In this document: piece after piece, positions 1 through 7,739 of the stretch
How positions within the stretch are numbered: the stretch's first letter is position 1
Layout of the letters: the number at the start of each line of letters is the position of its first letter
Origin: Prevotella sp.
GTDB taxonomy: Bacteria; Bacteroidota; Bacteroidia; Bacteroidales; Bacteroidaceae
Length of the DNA stretch: 38,221 bases
Reading direction: 5' to 3'
NCBI GenBank assembly: GCA_017470055.1
Contig: JAFUFD010000070.1
Location: 1-38,221 of the forward strand
The notes under the pieces: model-generated
The model's input: only the letters and a program-made list of their open reading frames with translations
Told to the model about the DNA's origin: nothing
Databases searched by the model: none
Translations under genes and position numbers: made by a program

Positions 1-64
1 CCCAGGATGGGAACATAGCAAGGGTACTTGGTTGTAGCGGCGCGATACAGTTCGCTGCCCACCC

Positions 65-138
65 GCCTCTTTAGCTCAGTTGGCCAGAGCACGTGATTTG
101 TAATCTCGGGGTCGTTGGTTCGAATCCGACAAGAGGCT
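65..138 (+). tRNA. tRNA-Thr (anticodon TGT)
   Basis: Cloverleaf is visible: acceptor GCCTCTT pairs with AAGAGGC, the D arm is GCTC/GAGC, the anticodon loop TTTGTAA gives anticodon TGT, and the T arm is GTTGG-TTCGAAT-CCGAC. The anticodon stem CGTGA/TCTCG holds one T-T mismatch. CCA is not encoded. The promoter would lie upstream of the window or in the first 64 bases, where no clear box is seen. Confidence 0.95.
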
Positions 139-331
139 CAAAGAATGCTTACAAACACCTTGAAAGTAAGCCTCAAATCATTCCCATGCATGGAAAGAGT
201 GTTCCGAGGCATCCAGAACAACGTTCCCAGATATGCGGAACAGTGATTCCAAGCATCAGAGTAATCAAGTGCCGACAGAATTTTTAAAGAATTCGCAAAA
301 ATCCTTTTTTATGCATCATTTTACGCAGGTG

Positions 332-530
332 CCTCCTCACAGAAAATACCAGCCTCCTCACAGAAAATACCAGCCTCCTCACGGAAAATACCAGCCTCCT
401 CACGGAAAATACCAGCCTCCTCACGGAAAATACCAGCCTCCTCACGGAAAATACCAGCCTCCTCACGGAAAATACCAGCCTCCTCACGGAAAATAGGAGG
501 CTCCTCACGGAAATGAGCAGCCTCCTCACA
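332..530. repeat. 21-bp minisatellite, nine full copies plus a partial copy
   Basis: The unit starts CCTCCTCACGGAAAATACC and recurs every 21 bp from 332. The first two copies carry CACAG instead of CACGG, the eighth and ninth (479 and 500) are degenerate, and a partial tenth begins at 521. The period is a multiple of three, so both strands stay open (PPHGKYQ on plus, VRRLVFS on minus), but neither frame has a convincing start or protein character. The rest of 139-586 holds no gene that I can see. Read on the minus strand, each unit contains GAGGAGG. Confidence 0.9.
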
Positions 531-586
531 TCAAATGCATAGTTACAACTGCAGAGATATGATAAATCTGCACTTTGACATCAGCC

Positions 587-805
587 TTAGAAACCAAATA
601 GATTTCCGTCCCCTAACATCTCATCCAACAGACGGGAAGAGGGTTCCAAATCGCCAGATTCATCTACACCACCATAGCCAATACCGAGATCAGTATTACC
701 TACGCCACTACCTGTAAGCAGTTCCAAGTTCCTCATCTGGAAGACTTCCATCATAGGAGCCTTATATTCTTTGCGCTGCAAAGCGTTATCGATTATTTTC
801 TTCAT
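587..805 (-). CDS. 72-aa peptide with a possible double-glycine-type leader
   Basis: Last gene of the minus-strand operon, 18 nt after the cohesin-like gene. I start it at the ATG at 805, preceded by GGAGG at good spacing; an upstream in-frame TTG at 820 overlaps that ribosome site. The N-terminal half is basic (MKKIIDNALQRKEYKAP), followed by the hydrophobic, glycine-terminated stretch MEVFQMRNLELLTGSG and a glycine- and acid-rich tail without Lys. Short proteins built this way (KxYxxP, then a leucine pair, then GSG) are familiar in Bacteroidetes. The LLTGSG stretch resembles leader peptides cut by C39-type transporters, but no such transporter is in the window. Function unknown. Confidence 0.7.
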   Translation of the reverse strand: MKKIIDNALQRKEYKAPMMEVFQMRNLELLTGSGVGNTDLGIGYGGVDESGDLEPSSRLLDEMLGDGNLFGF

Positions 806-823
806 AGACCAGTCCTCCAACGT

Positions 824-2005
824 TTACTTCATAATAACCTTTTTACCATTAATGATATAGACTCCCTTTGCAGGCTTCTCAACACGACGACCGTTGAGAT
901 CATAATATACTTCTCCATTAGAATTCCTCAGGTTAATAGAAAGGATGCCTGTAGTATCATCTCCAAAGCCTATAGCACGAGAGGCGGCACTCTTATCATC
1001 GAGTTCATCATAGAAGTCAAAGTAGGCACGGAAAGCCTTCATCTTGGTAGAGCCATTGGAGTAATAGAACTCATTGCCGCTCAGGAAGAGACAAGCATCA
1101 GGAACTGTTGTGTTAGCCTGATAAGTACCTATCATCTCACTCCATTGTTTCTTGGTACGAGTAACTGCCGCCTTTGTGGGCTCTTCTTCTGGGGCAATGT
1201 CGACACCATTAACAGAGAACTCACTAACGGCACTGCTCACCTTAATAATATAAGGATGGTTTGACTCAATTGCAGTGGCTGCGCTAAAATTGACTTTAAT
1301 ACCAACAATCTCTCCGCCTTCCTCTGTTGTCTCGTAGCCGATAAAGTCTTTCAACTCCACATCATCGCCAAAGGCTGTCTTTACCTGCTCCGCACTCATG
1401 GCGAAGGGCAGACATATCGTGCTCCACTCATTTGCCTTGATAGTACGCTTCACGGTAACGTTCACTCCAGAGGCAGGAACTGGTGCCGTTGTTGAAGTCT
1501 CGTCCAGTAAAACGCTGTGAGCATTCACAACTTTTACTTGAAATGTCACATCATCGGCATAGTCCTTATCTGATAAGTTATACTCGAACATAGTCTGCTT
1601 TAATGTCAGCGTATACTCACCCAGAGGGGTGTCCTCCTTTAATACGATCTTCACCTTAACAAGGTCATCAAGGGAAGAACCAGGAATCGCATTGGCTGAT
1701 GCAAAAGGAACTGTGATGACACCTGTCGAGGGATTCATGCCAGAAGAGAAGGATGTGCCCTCCCAAGTCTCAGAGACACTGCACCCAACATCTTCAATGT
1801 AAGACACTAAGTCCATTGGAACTTGGACATATAGCGTCATTGCCGTATAGGTATCAGCCTTACCATCCAATAGATTAACCGATGCCCATACCGTTTCACC
1901 TGGCAGTGCATCGACATCTGCCACTGCAATAACAGGCTTGTCACCTGCGAATACTTTTCCGCCCAATGCCAACAGGGCGAACATGCTCAATAATAATCTT
2001 CTCAT
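824..2005 (-). CDS. secreted cohesin-like protein with C-terminal sorting-like tail
   Basis: 393 aa. Residues 1-20 are a Sec signal peptide (MRRLLLSMFALLALGGKVFA). Residues about 25-160 have the order of a cohesin fold: a start with PGETVWASVNL, a central segment giving GVITVPFASANAIPGSS, then KVKIVLKEDTPLGEYTLTL. Residues about 185-320 hold a second domain seen in Prevotella exported proteins (RTIKANEWSTICLPFAMS, later LSGNEFYYSNG). The end (YYDLNGRRVEKPAKGVYIINGKK) resembles the C-terminal tails of type IX secretion substrates. It follows the dockerin gene by 31 nt. Inference: a surface or released partner for the dockerin modules encoded upstream. Cohesin-like is a fold-level reading, not a proven binding activity. 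Confidence 0.75.
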   Translation of the reverse strand: MRRLLLSMFALLALGGKVFAGDKPVIAVADVDALPGETVWASVNLLDGKADTYTAMTLYVQVPMDLVSYIEDVGCSVSETWEGTSFSSGMNPSTGVITVPFASANAIPGSSLDDLVKVKIVLKEDTPLGEYTLTLKQTMFEYNLSDKDYADDVTFQVKVVNAHSVLLDETSTTAPVPASGVNVTVKRTIKANEWSTICLPFAMSAEQVKTAFGDDVELKDFIGYETTEEGGEIVGIKVNFSAATAIESNHPYIIKVSSAVSEFSVNGVDIAPEEEPTKAAVTRTKKQWSEMIGTYQANTTVPDACLFLSGNEFYYSNGSTKMKAFRAYFDFYDELDDKSAASRAIGFGDDTTGILSINLRNSNGEVYYDLNGRRVEKPAKGVYIINGKKVIMK

Positions 2006-2036
2006 TAGTAACTCATTAAAATTAACTTATCTTCAT

Positions 2037-2681
2037 TTACAATTTTTTCTTTCCAGAAACGTGCTGTAGAATCAACGAGGCATCTTGTGCCGTCACCTGT
2101 CCGTCACCGTTGACATCGGACAGAGTGATGACAAAGCCTTTTAAGGCCACTTTCTCGGCTACATGCTGTAACACCAGAGATGCATCCTGTGCCGTAAGGG
2201 CTTTGTCCTTATTAACATCGCCTTGCAATTCTGAATCTACCTTGTAAGCAGACTCTTCTGGAGTTGTTGCATGGGCATCCGCCTCTACTAACAGCACCTC
2301 ACTCACCAGGTTCTCTTGTACTTCTTCGCTGAGGTTATCGTCTGCCTCGACTGTGAAAAAGACAAGTGGGGTATCACTAATCTGAAGTTGGGTATTTGTC
2401 ATCGAGAAGGCAAGGAAGCGATAGGTGTTCTCTCCTACTTTTGCAACCCGGAACTGATGATCTGTGCCTTGTGTTCCCAAATTAGCAATCAGATGTCCCT
2501 CTTGATTTTCCGCTATGGCTACACCTTCAGGCAGTTCAACATCGAACTGTAGTGCGGAATAATTAGCCGATGCCTCCTGCATGGTAATTCCTACCTGAAA
2601 AGTTTTCTCTGATTTCGCATACAAGCACCCTGCTATCAACGTAAATAGTATGGTGGCAAAATATCTTCTATTTCTTTTCAT
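2037..2681 (-). CDS. secreted cohesin-like and dockerin type I protein
   Basis: 214 aa with a signal peptide at residues 1-22 (MKRNRRYFATILFTLIAGCLYA). Residues about 26-135 are a beta-rich segment (SALQFDVELPEGVAI, later PLVFFTVEAD) typical of cohesin-like modules in Bacteroidetes. Residues about 154-210 are a duplicated dockerin type I pair: DVNKDKALTAQDASLVLQHV and DVNGDGQVTAQDASLILQHV, each with the D-x-N-x-D calcium loop and a helix. It starts 9 nt after the metallopeptidase gene and belongs to the same operon. In known systems dockerins bind cohesins in a calcium-dependent way. Having both modules in one small protein suggests an adaptor (inference). Confidence 0.82.
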   Translation of the reverse strand: MKRNRRYFATILFTLIAGCLYAKSEKTFQVGITMQEASANYSALQFDVELPEGVAIAENQEGHLIANLGTQGTDHQFRVAKVGENTYRFLAFSMTNTQLQISDTPLVFFTVEADDNLSEEVQENLVSEVLLVEADAHATTPEESAYKVDSELQGDVNKDKALTAQDASLVLQHVAEKVALKGFVITLSDVNGDGQVTAQDASLILQHVSGKKKL

Positions 2682-2690
2682 ACTTCTATA

Positions 2691-5600
2691 TTATTTAAAG
2701 GTGTTAAACTCTATTTTCTCACACTTTCCAGCATCACGCCAAGTTCCTTTATATAGAGTTGGCGGACGAGACACGATGCGTCGTGTTGGCGCTTTCTGCA
2801 CTCGTGCTCTCCTTGACGATGCTGTACTATATGCCTGACGGGCTGGGGTATCGAATTCCACAAATGTCTCATAGTCATAGGTCCAGTCATCACCCTCCGA
2901 GAGTTTCATGACTCTTTTGTAGATCGCCTCACGAGAAGGAGCATTAAATCCGCAGTCGGCATAGCGCATCATACTGTTCTCTGTCGGGCGATAGATACCA
3001 TGTCCATAGAGCCAGCCACCCTCATATACACCAATACCCTCATCAGCATAGCGAGAGTCGTTGATAAAGTGTGCCCATTTCACCTCTGATGGAGTATTAT
3101 GCCAGTCAACATTGGCTCCGCCACCATTCTCTACATATATCTGATCAAGGATATTCTTATCTTCTGTGCTTGGTGATAACTCGTCCATACCATTCTCTAC
3201 ATACTCATCCAACAAGAATGCCAGTCCATGACCACCTCCCTCATGATTAATAGTACGACCTCCTTGCAGGTCATAAGCAACATAAGAACCATAATACATA
3301 CTTGTGTAACTTCTGTTCACATCTAATGTTACTCCGTCATTACCCTTATAAATCACATTTACCATCATCAAGTCAGTCTCTTCGCCTAATGCCTTCTTCG
3401 CATATTCAAAAGCGATGGCGTCATTTTCTTTGATGGCATAGGTTTCCTTATTGCCATACATTTCCTTTGCAGCAACAGCCTTCACTTGATAGACGTTAAA
3501 ACGATTGCGAAGCGAGGTATAGGGCTCTTCCGCAAAGAATTGCTCAACAGCAGCGGCTATCTGCTTATCATATTCGCCACCATCTTCCATATCTTTATCA
3601 ACAAAGCACTCACCTAAGAATACTAAATTGATCCCTTTACCAACAGTGGCAGACTGAAGTTGCTTCACCTCGCCATCTCTGGAATAGTCGGTAGATGTAT
3701 ACTCAGTATAAATCGCATGTTCCTCTGGCTCGCCGAGATACTTCCGACAGATGGAGTCTACCTTTGATGCATACCAAGACTCTGGAATATCCCAATCTCG
3801 AACATAGCAGGCAAGCAGATTAGCCTTGTCGTCTAAGACATACCATGTGCCCATTATACCAAGTCCAGAGAGTTCGCCCGTTGCCCACGGGCAATTCCAT
3901 ACATAGTCTATATCATTTATTGGGAACTCCTGAGCATTTTTCTCAGAGTCCTCACGCTTGCCTTCTAACCAAGGATATGCCGATACAATAGTACCATAAC
4001 CCTTATTATGGTATGAGAGATGAAGATTCGCCATCTCCTCACGAGGTAAGCCAATCATCACAACATTTACTTTATTCTTTGCAAAGAGTTCATCGGATGT
4101 TCTTAAATCTCCATTGACATGATCAATCTCATATGTAGGAAGTTTCAGTTTCAAATCGTCGTACTCCAGCAATCTGCGTTCAGGCCAGAGGGACTGAATG
4201 ACAACATTCCATCCGTACTTCTGCCACAATGGATGGTTGATGACAGAATCAGGAATACGCCCATATAGACGATTGCTATCAAATGTGTTTTCATATCTTG
4301 CTTCTTGATATCTCGCCTCAAAAAGAGTACCAAAATTCTCTGGGATTGTGCCCACCAATGTATTTCCGCCCAATCCCACACCATAAACATAGTCGCCTAA
4401 TCCGGAACACCCCAATAAATCCCACTGGCTCAAGGGACGATCGGAACACCACCCCTCATTACGATACCATTCAGGACCATTGGTCGCATTGTACAGGTCA
4501 ATCAGTGCTTGTCGCATCTGAGTTGCAGAAGGTGCACTCTTCGGAGCCTGACCAATAAACAGCGACTGACACCCTTCTGTAAATCTGACAGGAAAGTTTA
4601 CTACCTGCCAACGCTCTTCTTCTGTATCATTGGAGTCTATCTTTAAACGAATATGCAGATCATTACCCTCAACTATAGACTCTATGTGCGAAATGAATTC
4701 CTTATATCGAGAATCGTCCGGAGTTATTACTTCTTGCATAAAATGCTGCAATGGCTCCAACTCTACTTCAACCTCCCTGTTAGCACCTCCATACAAAATA
4801 AAGTCTATTACCTCGCCATCTGGCTGAATAAAGACACGATTCCCCCAAGAATGGTCAGGAGTGTATTGTTTGCCGAGGGCAGGGAAATATACAGGTAAGT
4901 TATTTACCACGATAGTATCTCGATATTCTCCCTGTTTGTCATAAAGCACCAATCTCGCAGTTTGTGCCGATGTTGTCGTATTAGGAGCATAAGAGAGATA
5001 GCATCCGTCAATAGTAATAGGACCTTGTTCTAACCATTCTGAACCTCCATCCAACATTTCACAACCAATATCATCTTGACTGCTAATCCCTCCTGTTCGA
5101 AGCACAACGTCAAAACTTATTCGTCCATCATGTTCTGGAAGCAAACCTATCAGATTATACTCTCGCTTCTGGGCCCTGACATAACGCTCAGGTAAGTCAT
5201 CAGGCATAATTTCCACCCAGTCTGCACATTTAGAAATCACATTAATGGTGTCTGAGAGTTTATACCTTTCATTCTTCACTACAATTTTGCCCACTCTATC
5301 TTCACCTGAATAATTTTCACTATAACCAAAGATGATTTGTTCTGTCCCATCATCTTTTTTTGACAGGCGATAATCAGCGGTGACCAACCAGTCCATGTTA
5401 TCTCCGATGAATTCCACCTCAAACTCCAACCACTTAGGATATCTATCAAGTTCTATAAAGATATCCCGTCCATACTCTTTGTTCTTCACCGTTATTTCTT
5501 TCGGCGAAACAGCCAATATGGGCTGTCCACCACTTTCGATAGAGACGGTAACAGTATCCCTTGCATCACACCGTGAACTAATAACAACTATTTTAGCCTG

Positions 5601-6053
5601 ACGTTTCTTACCGCTATAGTTATCATCATATTCAAAGCATATTTTATTGTCCTCTTGCCATACGTTTTTAATCCAGTTGTCTTCATTATCTATGACTTGG
5701 GAGTCTATATCATATAAAATCCATTCGTAATTACTGCTGACATCTATACTCCCAATCCTATGCTCCATGTTTTCTACTTCCACATGTTTAGGCGATACCG
5801 TCAATTTGTAGATTTTTTCACCCATAATAATATCAGAAAGCAAAGCAACATCATTTTCATCTACGACATAATTGCGATCTAAGTCTGCCTCGTCCTGATT
5901 AAAGTTTGCAGACGGATTACCATTTAGGTAATTCACCAGTTCTACAATGTCGGTGACATTTACATTCCCGTCAAAATTCACATCACCAGATTGAGCATGC
6001 AAGCCAACTGGTAGCACGCATAACAATAAAAAAGTCAAGAGTTTCCTTTTCAT
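2691..6053 (-). CDS. secreted M64-like metallopeptidase with dockerin and BACON-like modules
   Basis: 1120 aa. I start it at the ATG at 6053 because a signal peptide begins there (MKRKLLTFLLLCVLPVGLHA); the 65 codons open upstream run through the structured leader. Order: dockerin pair at about 24-78 (DVNFDGNVNVTDIVELVNYL, then DLDRNYVVDENDVALLSDI); two BACON-like beta domains at about 84-270 (each starting LTVSPK or LAVSPK); a short LRR-like piece near 510-580 (NATNGPEWYRNEGW ... GTIPENFG); and a C-terminal peptidase domain from about 800 (INLVFLGECFVDKD). The metal site is HEGGGHGLAFLLDEY at 937-951, with a later NSMMRYADCGF. This matches the layout of the IgA-peptidase M64 family, with three residues between HE and the second His. 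The substrate is unknown; host or dietary glycoprotein is a guess. First gene of a four-gene operon. Confidence 0.85.
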   Translation of the reverse strand: MKRKLLTFLLLCVLPVGLHAQSGDVNFDGNVNVTDIVELVNYLNGNPSANFNQDEADLDRNYVVDENDVALLSDIIMGEKIYKLTVSPKHVEVENMEHRIGSIDVSSNYEWILYDIDSQVIDNEDNWIKNVWQEDNKICFEYDDNYSGKKRQAKIVVISSRCDARDTVTVSIESGGQPILAVSPKEITVKNKEYGRDIFIELDRYPKWLEFEVEFIGDNMDWLVTADYRLSKKDDGTEQIIFGYSENYSGEDRVGKIVVKNERYKLSDTINVISKCADWVEIMPDDLPERYVRAQKREYNLIGLLPEHDGRISFDVVLRTGGISSQDDIGCEMLDGGSEWLEQGPITIDGCYLSYAPNTTTSAQTARLVLYDKQGEYRDTIVVNNLPVYFPALGKQYTPDHSWGNRVFIQPDGEVIDFILYGGANREVEVELEPLQHFMQEVITPDDSRYKEFISHIESIVEGNDLHIRLKIDSNDTEEERWQVVNFPVRFTEGCQSLFIGQAPKSAPSATQMRQALIDLYNATNGPEWYRNEGWCSDRPLSQWDLLGCSGLGDYVYGVGLGGNTLVGTIPENFGTLFEARYQEARYENTFDSNRLYGRIPDSVINHPLWQKYGWNVVIQSLWPERRLLEYDDLKLKLPTYEIDHVNGDLRTSDELFAKNKVNVVMIGLPREEMANLHLSYHNKGYGTIVSAYPWLEGKREDSEKNAQEFPINDIDYVWNCPWATGELSGLGIMGTWYVLDDKANLLACYVRDWDIPESWYASKVDSICRKYLGEPEEHAIYTEYTSTDYSRDGEVKQLQSATVGKGINLVFLGECFVDKDMEDGGEYDKQIAAAVEQFFAEEPYTSLRNRFNVYQVKAVAAKEMYGNKETYAIKENDAIAFEYAKKALGEETDLMMVNVIYKGNDGVTLDVNRSYTSMYYGSYVAYDLQGGRTINHEGGGHGLAFLLDEYVENGMDELSPSTEDKNILDQIYVENGGGANVDWHNTPSEVKWAHFINDSRYADEGIGVYEGGWLYGHGIYRPTENSMMRYADCGFNAPSREAIYKRVMKLSEGDDWTYDYETFVEFDTPARQAYSTASSRRARVQKAPTRRIVSRPPTLYKGTWRDAGKCEKIEFNTFK

Positions 6054-6085
6054 CTTATTCACTTTATACATTCTAATAGGCACAT

Positions 6086-6274
6086 AGCAGAAGCGCGGGA
6101 CTGCTTGTGCCAGTTCCGAGATGAAGGTCCTGAGAAAACCTGTAATAAGAAAATGGAGTACAGCCCCACGCCAAAACGTGGAAGCCATTCTGCCCTCCTG
6201 CTTATTACTGCCTTGCTTTTGAAAATTTCTCAGGTTCTCATCTCGCAAGTTGGGAGCATAACGCTTCTTCTGCT
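6086..6274 (-). ncRNA. long nested hairpin in the 5' leader of the metallopeptidase operon
   Basis: Complementary segments are nested in strict order. Plus-strand coordinates: 6086-6093 AGCAGAAG with 6267-6274; 6118-6124 GAGATGA with 6238-6244; 6129-6137 CCTGAGAAA with 6226-6234; 6142-6149 GTAATAAG with 6201-6208; 6150-6156 with 6185-6191; and the tip 6166-6170 CCACG with 6177-6181. A separate small hairpin sits at its 5' side (minus-strand GGAGCG/CGCTCC, about 6275-6296). The element lies between the -7 box at 6301-6308 and the ATG at 6053, so it would be transcribed as untranslated leader. It could be a regulatory RNA or a copy of a repeated palindromic element; I do not recognise a named family. 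Confidence 0.7.
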
Positions 6275-6300
6275 GGAGCGAGTCCTTCCCGCTCCGTTGG

Positions 6301-6308
6301 CAAAGATA
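6301..6308 (-). promoter_or_regulatory. -7 box of the metallopeptidase operon promoter
   Basis: Minus strand TATCTTTG matches the Bacteroidetes TAnnTTTG consensus. A TTTG lies at 6332-6335, 23 nt away, slightly longer than the usual 19-21. The leader from here to 6053 is about 240 nt. Confidence 0.65.
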
Positions 6309-6593
6309 CGAAAAATTCGATTAAGTGAGAACAAAAAAGTGAACTTTTTATGTCAAGAGATAGAATTTTATCTAATAAGTGAAGAAAACACCAAATATAT
6401 TTAAGTTTTTTTGAAAGGCTACGGGAAAGGTTATGGGTAGGCGCATTGGCGGGAATGTGCGAACGTAGTGCGGGAATACGAAAGTACCTTAAAACTTGTT
6501 TTAAAGATAGGAATTAATTCTGAATTGACAAAGAAAAAGGGGAAAATCATTTATCGTAACGAGTTCGATGAAACTCAAAGGTTTACCCTAAAT

Positions 6594-6642
6594 CGGCTCA
6601 AAATACGTGATATTCATGTGTATTTTAACTCATAATGAGCCG
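6594..6642 (+). promoter_or_regulatory. nested inverted repeat upstream of the Fic gene
   Basis: CGGCTC (6594-6599) pairs with GAGCCG (6637-6642), and inside it AAAATAC (6600-6606) with GTATTTT (6620-6626). It sits just upstream of the -7 box at 6661 and covers the place where a -33 element would be, as expected of an operator. Between 6310 and 6590 I see only AT-rich, featureless sequence. Confidence 0.5.
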
Positions 6643-6660
6643 ATAATTGGAAAATTTTAC

Positions 6661-6668
6661 TAACTTTG
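6661..6668 (+). promoter_or_regulatory. -7 box for the Fic gene
   Basis: TAACTTTG lies 22 nt before the ATG at 6691. No TTTG is found at the expected -33 position, which suggests a weak or activator-dependent promoter. Confidence 0.6.
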
Positions 6669-6690
6669 CACCGATTTAAAGTCTTTAGAG

Positions 6691-7725
6691 ATGGATACAT
6701 CAAGAGAGATTTTACAGTTTCTGCATTACCATCCGCTGTCTTCGCGTGATGAAATTGCAAAGGGCATAACCTTCGAAGGAAGTGATGCCACTTTGAAGCG
6801 TCTTATTGCGGTAGGTGTTCAGAACGACGATATTGTCGTCGAGGGCAAGGCTCGTGCCACTCGTTACCGTCTTTCTGATCAGGCACATCTGTTGATGCCG
6901 CTCAATCTGGATACATACTTTGCTGTTGATGTGGATAAGCGGCAGGTTCAGGCATCTTTCAACTTTGAACTGATTCGTGAGCAACTTCCAGCCGTCAGGC
7001 TTTTCACTGACGAAGAGAATGCACATCTTCAAGGGTTACAGGCAGAGTTCCGTCAGCATGTGAGTGAGATGAGCGAAAACGAATATCGTAAGGAGATGGA
7101 GCGTTTGGGCATAGACCTCAGTTGGAAATCGTCGCAGATAGAAGGCAATACCTATTCTTTGCTGGAAACTGAACGTCTGCTTCGTGAGAGTAAGACTGCC
7201 GACGGTAAGACCAAGGAAGAAGCCGTGATGCTGCTCAACCATAAGGATGCCTTGCGTTTCATCCTCGATAATCCTGATTATCTGCAGACCTTGACGGTCA
7301 GCCACATTGAGGATATTCATCAGTTGCTTACCAAGGAACTCTCAGTAGATAGAGGTATCCGCCATCGTCGTGTAGGTATCACAGGAACGAATTATCATCC
7401 TTTGGATAATGAATTCCAGATACGTGAGGCGATGCACGATACATGCGACTTGATAAACAGCAAGGACAGCATTTTCGAGAAAGCATTGCTGACGCTTGTG
7501 CTGCTGTCGTATATCCAGGCATTCTCTGATGGCAACAAGCGAACAGCCCGCATCACCAGCAATGCTATTCTGATAGCCAATGGTTATTGCCCATTGAGTT
7601 TCCGCTCTGTCGATTCTATCGACTATAAGAAGGCGATGCTCATTTTCTACGAACAGAATAATCTCTACGCTTTCAAACAAATCTTCATCAACCAGTTTGA
7701 GTTTGCGGTAAGAGAATATTTTTAA
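6691..7725 (+). CDS. Fic domain protein with winged-helix N-terminus and Gln at the catalytic His position
   Basis: 344 aa. Residues 1-70 look like a winged helix (SSRDEIAKGITFEGSDATLKRLIAVG). SSQIEGN at 147-153 fits the inhibitory helix motif (S/T)xxxE(G/N) ahead of the Fic core, i.e. a class II arrangement. The Fic signature is at 276-287, QAFSDGNKRTAR, against the canonical HxFx(D/E)GNxRxxR. The first residue is Gln (codon CAG), so the base that activates the target hydroxyl is missing. Family members transfer AMP or other groups from nucleotides to proteins. Here the activity may be lost or altered, unless Gln is normal for this subfamily. It stands alone, convergent with the GH97 gene 14 bp away. 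Confidence 0.88.
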   Translation: MDTSREILQFLHYHPLSSRDEIAKGITFEGSDATLKRLIAVGVQNDDIVVEGKARATRYRLSDQAHLLMPLNLDTYFAVDVDKRQVQASFNFELIREQLPAVRLFTDEENAHLQGLQAEFRQHVSEMSENEYRKEMERLGIDLSWKSSQIEGNTYSLLETERLLRESKTADGKTKEEAVMLLNHKDALRFILDNPDYLQTLTVSHIEDIHQLLTKELSVDRGIRHRRVGITGTNYHPLDNEFQIREAMHDTCDLINSKDSIFEKALLTLVLLSYIQAFSDGNKRTARITSNAILIANGYCPLSFRSVDSIDYKKAMLIFYEQNNLYAFKQIFINQFEFAVREYF

Positions 7726-7739
7726 CAGGTGCTCACTAA

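Noticed and set aside
3-74. Possible C-terminus of an upstream gene (ends AIQFAAHPPL)
   Set aside because: The frame ends inside the tRNA and is too short to judge; it could be chance.
93-287. 64-aa open frame over the tRNA-Thr
   Set aside because: It runs through the tRNA and its protein (VGSNPTRGS) is the usual tRNA-derived artefact.
233-529. Repeat proteins PPHGKYQ (plus) and VRRLVFS (minus) from the minisatellite
   Set aside because: A 21-bp period keeps frames open automatically; no good start or neighbour supports coding.
332-530. CRISPR array
   Set aside because: The 21-bp units are contiguous with no unique spacers and no cas genes.
6054-6248. N-terminal extension of 65 codons on the metallopeptidase
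   Set aside because: It passes through the structured leader, and the signal peptide starts at 6053.
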